Shown here: positions 1 through 11,230 of the stretch, in pieces
Numbering within the stretch: position 1 is the stretch's first letter
Layout: each line of letters starts with the position of its first letter
Assembly: GCA_027924585.1 (NCBI GenBank)
Contig: BSBM01000152.1
Location: forward strand, 186,001-250,000
DNA length: 64,000 nt
Reading direction: 5' to 3'
Source of the DNA: Larix kaempferi
Lineage: Eukaryota > Streptophyta > Pinopsida > Pinales > Pinaceae
Notes under the pieces: generated by a model
The model's input: only the letters and a program-made list of their open reading frames with translations
What the model was told of the DNA's origin: nothing
Databases searched by the model: none
Position numbers and translations under genes: made by a program

Positions 1-1444
1 ACCATTTTATCAGGAGAGCCTGGATTGGTGGGATGGTTAAATCCACCCCAGGACGACCTTGTACTAGCTGTTGGTCCAGCTGCAGCTTATTGGACATTAT
101 CTCTAAGCCACCTTGTGGCTCATTTTTCCATTGCATCCCCAGCCATTTCGACTACTCCTGAAGAACCTCTAGCAGCTTATCGTGATTGTATGACTCGATT
201 ACGTGCCATGGGTGAGGAGTTTCGAAGACAAAGTCTTTTACGAATGGTTGAAGACCCGACGTTACCTCCTTATCAACCACTCTTGAGTCGTTATTTATCT
301 TTTGACTCACCGGAATCACCCACCCAACATGTGACCACTTCTGAATCTGGTCAACCCTCATTTCCTGCACATACACCTCTCAGACAGGAGACCAGTTCTA
401 TACCTCCAACAACTCAACCTGTTGAAGGACAACAGTCCAACACACCTGTTACTACCACGATTACATTACCTACTCCTTCCCCACCCCAAAACTCATGGGG
501 AGGATACTCTTTACCCCCTACCTTCCTTACGGGTAATGTTAATCCTGTAGTAGATAATCAACAACCCGTGTTGGGTCAACCCTTGATTAGTGGTCAGCAA
601 TTAGTTGCTGGGGGGAAACCCCCATCTCTTAACCATAATACTGGAGGAGGAGTTCCCATCGGTCCTTCCGTTGGAAATTCCTGACTTGCCAGACCTTCCA
701 CTATGGGATTATCCCATGTTGGGGGACCATCCAATGTAATTTAACCACCATGGAGTCAAGCGTATCCAGGTTATGTTCACCCTGTTTCGGGATAATTCAA
801 TCCCAGTAACACACTTTACAAGCTACCTTATCTCAAAAATCCATACACTCTATGGGGGTAGCAAAATACTTTACAACATGGACCCCCACCTTATAGTTCC
901 TCAAGTCCCACCACCACCATTTGGTCCACCCCAACCTCCCGTCGAAGGCGGAGGGGCCCACACACAATTCCGGAGGAGGCGGACCTCTACCTTCTGGTGG
1001 AGGACCACCTCATTCTGGAAACCATGGCCCACCCCCCTGGTGGCGGAGGTGCAGGCCATCCCCCTTCAGGTGGAGGCGGAGGGCCACCACCCACCAGTGG
1101 TGGAGGAACATCCCATCTTGGTGGTAGTGGTGGAGGACCATCCCATACTAGTGGCAGTGGTGGAGGACCATCCTATCCTGGTGGAGGTGGTGGTAGAGGC
1201 CCTTACCCTTCTGACGGCGAAGGTGGACAACCACCCCCTCCCAGTGGAGGCAGTGGAGGTCCATCCAATCTCAGTGGTGGAGGTGGACCACCACCCCCTC
1301 CCAGCGGAGGCGGTGGAGATCCATCCTATCCCAGTGGCAATGGAATACTGCCACCTCCTCCCGACGAAGGTAGTGGAGGTCCATCCTATCCTGGTGGTAC
1401 CAGAGGTGGCCCACCCCCTCCTGATGGTGGAGGCAGACCCCCAC
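1..1444 (+). pseudogene. Ty3/gypsy gag, 5' part (cut by window start, split by element F)
   Basis: One frame is open from base 1 to the TGA at 682-684, so the coding region starts outside the window. It encodes a leucine-rich stretch with AAYRDCMTRLRAMGEEFRRQ, then a Pro/Ser/Thr/Gln-rich linker. After a degenerate interval (685-920) a Gly/Pro-rich tract with repeats such as SGGGGGPPP runs to 1444, changing frame near 1040. The coding sense resumes at 7081 with YGNGPPYYGGGPTYGPGG and leads into a gag capsid and zinc knuckle (7256-8437), so I read both parts as one gag gene interrupted by the unit at 1445-7075. The match of this N-terminal part to gag rests on context and composition, not on a recognised domain. 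Frame changes make it a pseudogene. Confidence 0.6.
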
Positions 1445-2504
1445 TGTTAGCACCTAATTACTTTGCAAGCATAAATACCGAATGTGAAAGGTGGAGGGTT
1501 AGAAAGATACCAGATGGAAGCCTGAAATACTCTCCATTCTCCATAGCTGGGGGGCTAAGGCATGAGAAGAAGTGGTCTAGAAGGATCCAATGTAATAGAG
1601 ATAGGGAAATTTCAAAGTGAAGGTATTAATAGGAAAATAAAAATGACCAAAAGGGGTGAAAAGACCCAAAAACCTATAGTCCGCGGGAAAAAATGTGAAA
1701 GGTTAAGTGTTGCGCAGGTTGGCACCATTGATCGGGCGTCGATGAAGGATCTACGACTCTCGTTGATGATTGCATGGTCGAGTTTCCTGGAATGGATGGA
1801 AGGTAGGCGGTTGTGACGATAAATACCGCCAGACAGGTGTCGGCTTCATAAGACATCGTAAGGAAGAAGGGCGGTAAGTAATACCGTCTTGGGCTCATGC
1901 GGTGCTGCTATGGTGGGGACAAGGCGCTAGCATCAACGACAGAGGTTAATCATCTCCGGATTTGACAGTTCAGGATAGCGATCCTTAGTGAGGGCTCATG
2001 GTTCGGGGAGATCGACGATGCGGCATACAAGGGAGACTAGATCAAAGGCATCTAGATTTGCGCGGAAGATAGTGGTAAGGACCCCACTAACGAAGAAGTT
2101 GAAGGAGTTAAATACGTGGCAGATCCCCACCAAGGATGTACAACATTGGAGGCGATCGACGGCCTGTGTTGATCATCGCATCAAGGACTTGCGGGGAGGA
2201 TAAGCAGCAAAGCAGTTGCAATGAGAAAACCAGCTGGACAGGTGTCAGCACCAGAGCTCATCGCGAGGCGAAAGGGTGGTCTGAGAAACCACTTTAGGTG
2301 TATGCGATATCACCCCGTGGACACGTGCTGACAAGATGAACAACACAGATGAGCGCTGGAGGGAGGATCCGACGACGGAGACAAGGGGTGGTCAAGTCAG
2401 TTAAAGGGGGATCAGATTTGGACGGCCTAGATCGACACACACAAGATCAGTAGATAGGATAGGTGGACAGCTAGTAAAGGAGACCAGGGGTTATAGAAAT
2501 GGGG
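1445..2504 (+). other. Left arm of element F (upstream region)
   Basis: No credible gene is seen here; short ORFs in three frames look random. Compared with the rest of the window the stretch from about 1640 to 2450 is richer in G and C and in CpG-containing motifs. It lies directly upstream of the TATA box, so it could be a U3-like promoter region. Confidence 0.4.
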
Positions 2505-2518
2505 TTATATATATATAA
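2505..2518 (+). promoter_or_regulatory. TATA box of element F
   Basis: The string ttatatatatataa sits about 170 bases upstream of the first ATG of the long degraded coding region (2687). The preceding DNA is relatively GC-rich and the following 150 bases are a plausible untranslated leader. A transcript start near 2535 is inferred from the usual TATA spacing in plants. Confidence 0.55.
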
Positions 2519-2686
2519 GTGCATGCACAAGGGTTTCCATTTTCTCCTCAGACCTATTGTAGTCGGAAGCTTCTGGACGTGTGGAAGCTCAAGAAGACGA
2601 TAGGAGGAGGTGCGCTCAGTTTTTCGTGACAGGTAGGCCCTTGTAACCGCCATTTTCTGCAATTCCAAGTCTTTTTATAGTTGTAA

Positions 2687-5600
2687 ATGGAGGAAGAACA
2701 GGTTTCTACCAGTTCTAGGGTTAAGGTCACCCTAGAGGATAGGGATGTCGATGTGTTTGACACAAGCATTCGGATCCCTATCCCGGAGATTATGAAAAGG
2801 CTGAAGGCCTTACTTGAGCAGGGTCTGGATATACATGGGGTTTTTAGGTCATCATTTATTTTCTTTTGCCTTGACTAGGTAGTACCCTTCTCAGAGTTCA
2901 TGTCATGGTGTTCTCAAAATTACTCAGAACCCTAAAGGATAATCATGGATGCCCATGGGTCTAGAACCATCTGTACAGTAGATGCCTCAGTCATTAGGAG
3001 TTCTTTTACCATTCCCGAGTCACTGGAACTTGAGTTAGAGGGTTTTTCTGAAGAGTCGGTCATTTCCTTATTTTGCCAAACTGCCCCCGAAAGCTGCCAA
3101 GCTTTCCTAGCTACCTGTCTAAAGCGCAGCTTAGAAGTTGCAGAAACCCCTTTCCCTTTAGATGTTATCCTTTTTTATGACAATTCCCAATTGGTCCTTT
3201 CTTTGGTGGCACAATTTCTAGGATTAGATACAGATTTGTGGGTAACCGAAGTTCAGTTGCGTCTGCTTTTTAGGATTAGCATCAATTCGCTCGAGTCTAA
3301 AAATGGGCTAGTCTTGTCCCTCAAGTTTGCATAATTTTTGGCAGAGAAAATACATGTACAGTTGAGCAAATTCCCAAATGTTAGGTATTTTAGGTATCAG
3401 ACGTAGCTGGTGAAAATGGTTATGTATAGTAGCGCAGAAAATTTACAGTTTTCCCCATTACTTAACACAGATGTTTTCGAGGACAATGTATTTAATTACG
3501 TGAACTATATTTTGTCTGTTGTTTACAAAGCCATTTTTGGTGAGGAGCTACCTAGGGTGTTTCCGGAGATGAAATCAATGATGCAGTTGAAGAAAGAACT
3601 GGCAGTTGGTGACTGGTTTCTGTTGAAGGATGCTATAGTGATCAGGTTGTATGGATTCATGCACGAACCCTATATTTTACTTGCCTTACTAACTCTGAGG
3701 GTTTTTGCTCTCGAGTTCATCAGGCAATAGTTAATTTTGGAGGATGAACAATTTCTGAAATTCAAGAAAGGAACCAATGTAAAGTACCTGTGGAGAGTGG
3801 GCCCCTTTGTTATAAAAAGCAAGGATGCCCAGGTAGATGTAGAAAATTTGCTGGAAATTATGGAGTTGAAAAAGGACGTTGCAATTGCATACGATCCCTT
3901 GCACATTATTTCTGAGAGGAGAAAATTATGTAACCTAAGAGGTTTTGAACACCAAGAGACAGAAGGATCGTTAAAGCGGCATAATTTGCTTCACTGTGAA
4001 CCTGAGGAGGAGGTCGTGAATTTACAAGCAGGTGACCTAGTTTTGTCATATTTGGCGATGGACATGGAGCAAGTGCTAGACACTTTGGAAGTTGGAAGAA
4101 AGAGGGACTTGCATAAAGTTCTGGGTGCAGATGTTGAGGAAGAAAATGAAGAAAAAAGGCTTAAAGTGGAGATCTTGGATGAACTAATTGTTTTGGCAGG
4201 AAATGAAGAATGGAGTGAAGACCAAGGACTCAAGGTTGAGATGCGGGATGAGTTGGTGACCTCGTATGGCAATGTTGAATGTGAGAAAGAAGAGCCTTCG
4301 GCTCCAAAGGTCCAAATTCGAGAATACAATTTTCAAGATGTTAAGGAAGGGGATGAAGCCAATAAATTTCGGTCCAGGGCCGACCTGTGCAAGAAGTATG
4401 AACAAAATAAACAGGCCTTGGCACAAAGGTTGTTTGATTTGATTCCAAGAGCCAGGAGTTTATCTAGTTCCAGAACTTCTTTAATGACCAACAGAAATAT
4501 AAGGGATAACACTTTAAACCTGGCAATATCAACGGAGTACAAAGTGACCGAAGTGAAGGTCAACTGGAAGAATATACCGGTGCTTGATAAGATCCAGTTT
4601 CATAAGCAGATTGGGGATTTCATATATGATGATTTCATAGAAGCATCATTGAAAGATGATAAATTGGAGGTTGTTGTAAATAAGTTAGAAGGCAAATTGA
4701 GGCAGGAGAAATTTGAAAAAAAATATTTTCAACAACAAGTCAAGAAGCTTCAATTTGACTTAATTGAAAGCGATAGCGGAGGAAAGGCCAGCAAGCAGTT
4801 GTTAATAGAAAAGGATAGCCTGATTCAGAAACTACAGAAAAGAGGAAAGGTCCCAAATATACAACTGATCCAAGCTCTAGAGGAGACAAACTTGGAGATA
4901 GAAAAAGAGAATTTATCTAAAGAGTTGAGTGATAGTAAACCAAGGTTACTAAAGTTTGCTGAGAAAGAATACAGTTGGAAAAAGGAGAAAATAAGCTTGG
5001 AAAATCAAATAAATGATTTAAAAAATAACTTGTCCAATTTAGACATGCGGTAGTCAAGTGTGAATCAAAGCAGAGATGAAAGTGATACTAATATCCTTGT
5101 GCAAGCTATGTCCCATATTAGTCTGAAAGATGTCGATTGTCGAGATCAGAGAATTTTAGGAAAAAGCTCGGATGTTGGAAGAAGAGATTGAGCCAAAAGG
5201 AAGAAGAGGCGAGATCCCTGCAAGAGAAATACAAGGCCCTAGGTGACATTAATAAAAAGCTTGCTCATCAAGTTATAGGCTAGGAAACTATGCAAGGATG
5301 AAAACATCTTGTGTGGGATCAAATTATTAAAGTAGCTGAGGAATTCATACCATACCTGGATTTTATGAGAGTAAAGGAGAAAACAAGTAGTGATGCTTTT
5401 ACAAGTTGTGTGGCCATAAGGGAAACTCTAAGTGGAAATCCTAAGGAAACGACACAGAATGCTATTACTTTTCTAAATGGTTTATCAGAGGAGGAAAGGA
5501 CCACCTTGAATATTGGAAACCGGATCACGGAAATTGTGGCGGCAAGAAGGGTTCTCGGGAAGCATGCGCAGTTCAAAGGTGTGGAAGCCAGGACTGAGGA

Positions 5601-5994
5601 AATGAAGGAGCAGGTAGCAGGATTCAAAGGACAGTTTGGAAAGCTGGTTGAAATGGGATTACCCGCGTTCTAGGATGATAATCAAGAGCTGATTTCCGAA
5701 AATGCGTATAAAAAATTACTTTTCAAGATAAGAATGGATCATGCCAAATTCAAACATCTGAACCATCTACTCACCGGCAAAATTATGATGGAAAAGATCG
5801 CAGAAGATTTTGAAATCCTGAATAGGTTGGTCGCTATTGGCGAAAGACTTCCCCCCCTAGCTTCCTATTCAAATCACATCGAGATAAGGGTTATGGTGAA
5901 GGAAATGGTGAACTATGAACTTCCATCTACCGAGTTATGGACCGCCGTGGAAAGATATGGAACAATGAAATACACACTTCGTCTTGCACAATAG
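2687..5994 (+). pseudogene. Degraded ~1,100-codon protein of element F, coiled-coil, unknown function
   Basis: Starting at the ATG at 2687, a single frame can be followed to 5053 through several in-frame stops (near 2876, 2933, 3334, 3404 and 3728). A frame change between about 5053 and 5310 then leads to coding sense at 5311-5673 and 5734-5994, again in one common frame. This pattern shows one ancestral long ORF, not a series of genes. The first 350 codons look globular (for example VIRSSFTIPESLELELEG). The middle carries acidic repeats around 4130-4260. From about 4590 the protein is Lys/Glu/Gln/Leu-rich and strongly coiled-coil-like (KLQKRGK, LEETNLEIEKEN), continuing past the frameshift. 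No RT, integrase, zinc knuckle or protease is seen. It could be a gag-like or accessory retroelement ORF; I do not recognise the family. Confidence 0.6.
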
Positions 5995-7075
5995 TCGTTG
6001 GGCTTTTTTATTTTTCAAAGAGTTGTTGTTATTTTCAAAGGCTTCTAAGACATCTTCATTTTTAAAAGTAATTTGTAATATTTTTTGAGGTGGCTATCGG
6101 GAATAGCTAGCTGGTGCAAATTACTTTACTATCCTTTTGTCTTTTATTTTTGAAATTAGAAATCATCTAGTAAAAAGACTAGTGAATGTGAAAAACAATT
6201 AGGCTTGTCTCGCCCGTTTTTTATAGTGGCGAATATGTTTTGATGGGGTGGCACTTTGTTATAACTGTTTTCTGGTATGAGTGGGTCGAACAAGGAGGCT
6301 CTAGGCAGCTATATATGCTATGTAATTGAATGAAAAAGGGTTGAAAACTTTTTGGAGAATTGTATATTGCTCTATGTAAGACATTTTGAGTTACCTTGAA
6401 TAAAGTTGATAGAGCTGAGCAGGTGTTTATCAGGGATTGTTGTGTTATTGGTCTTGCAGTCTGTTCTTTCTTTTTCCCATGTGAATTGTGTTTCTTTCTT
6501 TGTCAATACATTTTTGAATTGCTTATTCATGTTTGGTTCAGTGTAGTATTTGAATGGAATTCATAGAAATGATGCTCTGTTCAGATCATACCAAGCATTC
6601 CATTACTATTTTCTGCTAAAGTCAATATAGAATTCATGTCCCCATGCTTTATATTGATGCACTATTCATTTCTCTTCTAAATCACCAACTAAAATCCTTT
6701 TGACTGTGGGCTGGTGGCTACCTTGCCCCTGTATGAATGTATCTGCAGAGTATTTTTCAATGATGTTCATGTCTTGTTTAATTTGACTCCATTGGACCAA
6801 TATAGATCCATGTTATTTTCCAACCACAATTTATAAAAAAGCGATCTGTCCTAACTGAATTTTGGCCTTCTGGATGTGCTTGAGTGATTATCTTAAGAAA
6901 TGAATGCTGGGGTATGTTTTCATTGTTGACACCTTTGATTATTTCTAGTTTTTTATGTGTTTGTAGAGAGAGCCCTCTCTGACTGTGCTGGGTCAATAGC
7001 ATAAGTCTTAAGTGGTTAGTGGTTACCCCAGTTTGCCTGCTTCCACAACCTTGGGGGTTATTTTGGGTGTTAACA
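5995..7075 (+). other. 3' tail of element F, no gene
   Basis: This AT-rich stretch follows the stop codon of the long degraded ORF. It contains AATAAAG at 6399-6405 and T-rich runs, as in a plant 3' untranslated region, and ends at the right terminus GGTGTTAACA. I find no resemblance to the left arm and no coding sense. Confidence 0.45.
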
Positions 7076-8922
7076 CCCACCTTATGGTAATGGACCACCT
7101 TATTATGGTGGCGGACCTACCTATGGTCCAGGCGGCATACCCACGGTTAGTTTCCCCCAGGGACACCCTACAACCATTCAATTCAAGGTCCTGCCTGCCC
7201 ATACATGCCCTATTAGTACTATCAGTACCCCTAGCTGAATCAACAACTTCCATTTTTGGCTACTTTGGACCTACCTGACCTGTCTCGTTTGACGAATGAT
7301 CCCATTTTCCACGGGCATAACTGGCCACCCATTCCGGTTAAGTTACCATCATATATCCCCAAATTTGATGGCAAGCCTGGTGAGGATCCCCAAAACCATG
7401 TGATGACATACCATTTATGGTGTTCAACCAACTCCTTGATGGATGACTCGATCTGTTTTAGGTTATTCCAACGGAATCTCACCAGCCCAGTGGCCAAGTG
7501 GTACATTGAACTACCACCCAATGTTTTTCCAGATTTCCAATCTCTTTCTATGTCATTTTTCACCCACTTCCAGTTGCCCATTCGCTATGAGACTGGTACG
7601 GACTTATTGAAATCCCTTTGCTAGAACATTCCCACTCATATTTCAGATCATATTCATGAATGACGGTGGAGATGACGTCTTATTAAGGCTCATATTCCAG
7701 ACCAACTCTTAGCTGACTGGTTCACAAAGTCACTTTTAGCTGTCGTAGCTTGAGACGTAGCTATGGGAGGGGTTGTCACTGAGGAACAGGCTATTTCCCG
7801 TGCCCATTATTTAGACTTTGTTTATGCTCAATCCGACACATTCTATGAAATTGTTCTTGACGCACCTCGCCCTACGTATGACCCTGCGAAACCACCCAAG
7901 GGACCACATGACGATGGCATCATTGGTTCCCTTACCTCTCAGCCTTCTGCTCAAACTGGTGGCTTGTCGAACCCCCAAGGTTCTTCCCCATCACCACCAC
8001 AGGTTGGAAACAACACTAACAATTCCACCACTCCTACCTCCACCGAAGAAGTGAATTCTGTGCAATCAGCTTCATCTCAGAAATCCGGTGGTAAGAAGAA
8101 AAAAAAAGGGAAACCTAAGAAACCTTCTAATAAGCAGGAGACCAAGCCCACTCCCAAAGACACCAAACAGAAGAGGAAGTTGAAGTATCCTTGTCAACTG
8201 TGCGGTGGTGACCATTTCTCCAAAAAATGTCCTCACCGAGATGAAGTTCAGAATTTTCTCAAGGGAAAATCTACTACCGCAGTTCTCAACGATCCCTTCC
8301 CCACCGAGAACCAACAATTAATCACACACACCTCTCCTTCCCAAGGAGAAGCATCCTCCACCGCGCTTGTTCTCATGATGCATAGTGAGACCATCAACTT
8401 GAACACACGTTCCCATTCATATGAATCTGTCCCTTAAAAGGAACCCGTTGGAAGTAATACTGAAAAATATTCCACTTCGATCCCTGACGTCACTGTACCG
8501 CATGCTTCTCTCACCATTGAGAATCCTTCTTTAGAGTCAGTGTTGCGTCCGCCCAAGAGCACGATTCGAAAAGCTGTTTTCAATCCCAATGCTCAGGTCG
8601 CTCAGAACTACAATATTGTAGAGGACCTGGCGCAAGCCCCTTGTTCTTTGTCGACATTAGAGGTATTGCAGAAATGTCCTAACCAGTGCAAGACTCTCCT
8701 CGTTGCCATCGACGTAGTTGATCCGGATTCTTCTAATACCATCATGTTCCATATTGAGTATTTTAATCTGAGGCTTTCCATTCAGTTGGAATTTCAAGTT
8801 GCCACAAACATTGCTAGGAAGACAATCCATCGTACCGTCTTGGATGAAGGTGCCTCTACCTCAGTGATGTCGATTTCGTGTTAAAGAGGCGTTGGCTCTC
8901 CTGAGTTGAACCATTCTCCCAC
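7076..8922 (+). pseudogene. Ty3/gypsy gag-protease, 3' part (split from 1-1444, cut by copia G)
   Basis: The Gly/Tyr/Pro-rich gag linker continues at 7081. A capsid-like retrotransposon gag domain lies at 7256-7640 (IPKFDGKPGEDPQNHV, LTSPVAKWYIELP), followed after a broken stretch by 7763-8437. A Lys-rich region leads to a zinc knuckle of the variant form C-x2-C-x3-H-x4-C (CQLCGGDHFSKKC, about 8192-8230). At 8540-8884 there is a pepsin-like protease of the plant gypsy type with DEGAS at the active site (VLDEGASTSVMS) in place of DTGA. Reading then degrades through a stop into SPELNHSPT and is cut by the copia LTR at 8923. Stops and frame changes show it is dead. Confidence 0.75.
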
Positions 8923-8989
8923 TGTTGGCATTATGATTCAGTTGTCATTGATGGTTGGAAAGCAGACAAGGCTGGTGACTCAAACAGTT

Positions 8990-9327
8990 GCGAGCTGCAA
9001 GATGCAAGCTGCGAGCTGCGAGATGTGAAGCTGCGAGATGTGAGCTGCGCGATGTGAGATGCAAGCTGCGCGATGCGAGATGCGAGCTGTGAGATGCGAA
9101 GTTGTGAGATGCGAGCTGTGAGCTGAGATTGAAATACAAGAAAAGAATGTTGTTAGACAAACTGTGACTCAGACAACTGTGAGCTGCGAGATGCAAGCTG
9201 CGAGCTGAGATTGAAATACAAGAAAATAATGTTATTATAAAAAATGTGACTCAGACAGCTGTGAGCTGAAAGCTGCAACTCAGATAGCTGCGAGCTGCGA
9301 CTCAGAAAAACTGCGAGTTGCGACTCA
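8990..9327 (+). repeat. Heptamer minisatellite in the 5' LTR
   Basis: The stretch is built from alternating 7-base units gagctgc and gagatgc with point variants. It is broken by two longer copies of a spacer beginning gagattgaaatacaag (near 9125 and 9208). A shorter version lies at the same place in the other LTR (15395-15716), so the unit number differs between the two LTRs. Confidence 0.85.
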
Positions 9328-9454
9328 TAAATTTTTTATTTATTTTTTAATTAGTCAGTTACAGCATGTAGGTTCTGGAAGTTAAAGAGACAGCTTCAAT
9401 TTTTAGAATTGGAATGTCTGGAAGTTAAAGAGACCGAGGCATATAATTTCAGCA

Positions 9455-9463
9455 TTTATAAAA
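9455..9463 (+). promoter_or_regulatory. TATA box of copia G 5' LTR
   Basis: tttataaaa lies in a segment conserved in both LTRs (the other copy reads ctataaaaa near 15845) and is followed by a purine-rich leader-like stretch. Transcription start near 9490 is inferred. Confidence 0.5.
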
Positions 9464-10124
9464 ACCAATCGAGAAGAAAAAAATGTGCAAGGATAGAGAA
9501 GATGAAGAGGAGTGGTTGCTAGCTGAAGAAGATGAAGCTATGATTCAAAGAAAGCAGTTCAGAAGAAAAATGTGTGGCTCGATTTAATGAAGAATAGAAT
9601 GCCCAGAATCTCAAGCTGTAGCAACAGAGAACAAAATGAAAAGGGTATGTACCAATATATCTGAACCAGTGAAATATTCTTACATAGAGTGGAAGGGAGG
9701 TGCTAAAGAGGATTGATTTCCTCTGTAAATCAGGTTGATGCCTAAATATTGGGAGTGGGTTCTTCCTTCTAGTGGGTGCTAGAGAAACATGAGAGTTGGT
9801 GCTCTCAACAAGTTGCAGATTGTTAAACAGAGGTTGTAGCCTCATCTTGGGTTGGTGCTCAAAGATAATTGATGTAAATAAATTAAATACTGATATCATT
9901 CTAAGAAGAAGAGGTTTTTTTCCTTTATGGGTTTCCTCAAGAATACCTGTATCTGTGTACATCATATGTGTGAATGATGATTACTAGTTCTTTGCTTATC
10001 CTATTCATTATCTTGACAATCATTTTGTGAATGCTACTCAATTTTTAAAAAAGGAAAGTTAAATTGATTATTGTTTTAATTACTACTGATTCACCCCCCC
10101 CCTCTCAGTTGTAACAACTTCAAT

Positions 10125-10139
10125 TGGTATCAGAGTGGG
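10125..10139 (+). other. Primer-binding site of copia G (initiator-Met tRNA)
   Basis: tggtatcagagtggg lies two bases after the LTR end and matches the usual plant copia primer-binding site complementary to the 3' end of initiator methionine tRNA. Confidence 0.9.
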
Positions 10140-10175
10140 TTCCTTTATTTAATGGTAGATCTGTGAGCTTAAAAC

Positions 10176-11230
10176 ATGACTAGTCATGATGGAAATTCAA
10201 TCAATAAGGCTCCTCTATTTGATGGGAAAAATTTTGCTTTCTAGAAGGTTAGAATGAGAACCTATCTTATGTCCTTAGGTGTTGATGTATGGGATGCAGT
10301 TGAAACTGGATATGTAAATCCCATTGTACTAGCCACCAAAGATGAAAAAATGTAATTTACCTTTAATGCAAAAGCAATGAATGCTATTCTCAGTGGTCTT
10401 GCAGAAGCTGAATTTGTAAAAGTTATGCATCTTGAATCTGCCAAAGGAATGTGGGACAAACTTATAAGCAATTATGAAGGGAATGAGAAAGTAAAAGATG
10501 CCAAACTGCAGGCATACATGTTGAAATTTGAACAACTAAAGATGAATGAGGATGAGAATGTTAGTAAATATTTCCTAAGGGTTGAAGAGCTTGTAAATGC
10601 TATGAAGGGCCTCGGTGAAACATTTGAAGAAGAATCCTTAATTCAGAAAATTTTAAGATCTCTGCTTGATAAATTTAACCCCAAAGTTTCAGCAATAGAA
10701 GAGTTAAATTATCTTAAAACTCTGGGCATTGATCAACTCCTAGGAACTCTAACTGCTTATGAAATGAGGATTAGTATAGACAAACTCATCACTAGAGAAG
10801 CATCCTTTAAGGCAGATAAGAATATTGATTCTGGAGCAGATGAGATTGAGGCAAAATTTGTAAGAAGATTGAAGAAAGGATAAGGTAAATATAGAGACAA
10901 GTTTCCCTTTAAATGTTTCAACTGTGGTAAGATAGGTCATTTTGACTCTAAATGTCCTCACAAGAAAAAAGATCAGAATTCTGATGATGAAGATAAATAC
11001 AAATTTAAGAAATACAGTAAAAATAAAAGTTTGTGTGCAAATGATGATGACTCCTCAGAAGATATAGATATCAATTCATCTTGTGAAGATAGAATGAATG
11101 ATTTCATGCTTATGGCCATAGAAGATCTAAATGATGAAGAATCTATGATTGACATGGAAGGTGAATTAATCGACGCTTTAGAAGAGATTGACATACTCAG
11201 ACTTAAGAAGAGAAAACAAAAACATTGTTG
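10176..11230 (+). pseudogene. Copia G gag (UBN2-type) with zinc knuckle
   Basis: The ATG at 10176 starts the frame NKAPLFDGKNFAF, typical for the N-terminus of copia gag. Two early stops (near 10242 and 10353) interrupt it, then 10377-10883 is open and contains the UBN2-type gag core (ESAKGMWDKLISNYEG, YFLRVEELVNAM). Past a stop at 10881 the same frame holds a perfect zinc knuckle C-x2-C-x4-H-x4-C (CFNCGKIGHFDSKC, 10914-10955). An acidic Asp/Ser/Glu-rich tail runs to about 11230. Gag would form the particle and bind the element RNA. Confidence 0.85.

Larger units (their letters stand above)
1445..7075 (+). mobile_element. Element F: 5.6-kb insertion with TSD and TG...CA ends but no LTR pair
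   Basis: The left end reads TGTTAGCACC (1445-1454) and the right end reads GGTGTTAACA (7066-7075), a 10-bp inverted repeat with one mismatch. The 5-bp sequence CCCAC flanks it on both sides (1440-1444 and 7076-7080), and removing the unit rejoins the Gly/Pro-rich gag coding sense. Inside are a TATA box (2505-2518), a long degraded coding region (2687-5994) and an AT-rich tail with a polyadenylation-like AATAAA (6399-6404). I could not see a second copy of the left arm on the right, nor RT, integrase or a transposase motif. Possible identities are a solo LTR of a family with giant ORF-bearing LTRs, a non-autonomous element, or a truncated retroelement. Orientation follows the coding region. 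Confidence 0.7.
8923..10122 (+). repeat. 5' LTR of copia G (1,200 bp)
   Basis: It starts TGTTGGCATTATGATTC and ends CAACTTCA, directly before the primer-binding site. The first 746 bp match the LTR copy at 15332. It contains the heptamer minisatellite, a TATA box, several gttggtgctc-like units around 9730-9860, and a C-run with ctctcagttgtaac close to the end. Confidence 0.9.

Noticed and set aside
1445-7075. Element F as an integrated pararetrovirus or RNA virus copy
   Set aside because: No RT, movement-protein, capsid or polymerase motif is seen, and the clean 5-bp target copy with TG...CA ends argues for integrase-mediated insertion of a retroelement.
8945-9196. Minus-strand ORF in the heptamer array (also 15340-15718)
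   Set aside because: It is a translation of the minisatellite; an array of 7-base units is open by composition.
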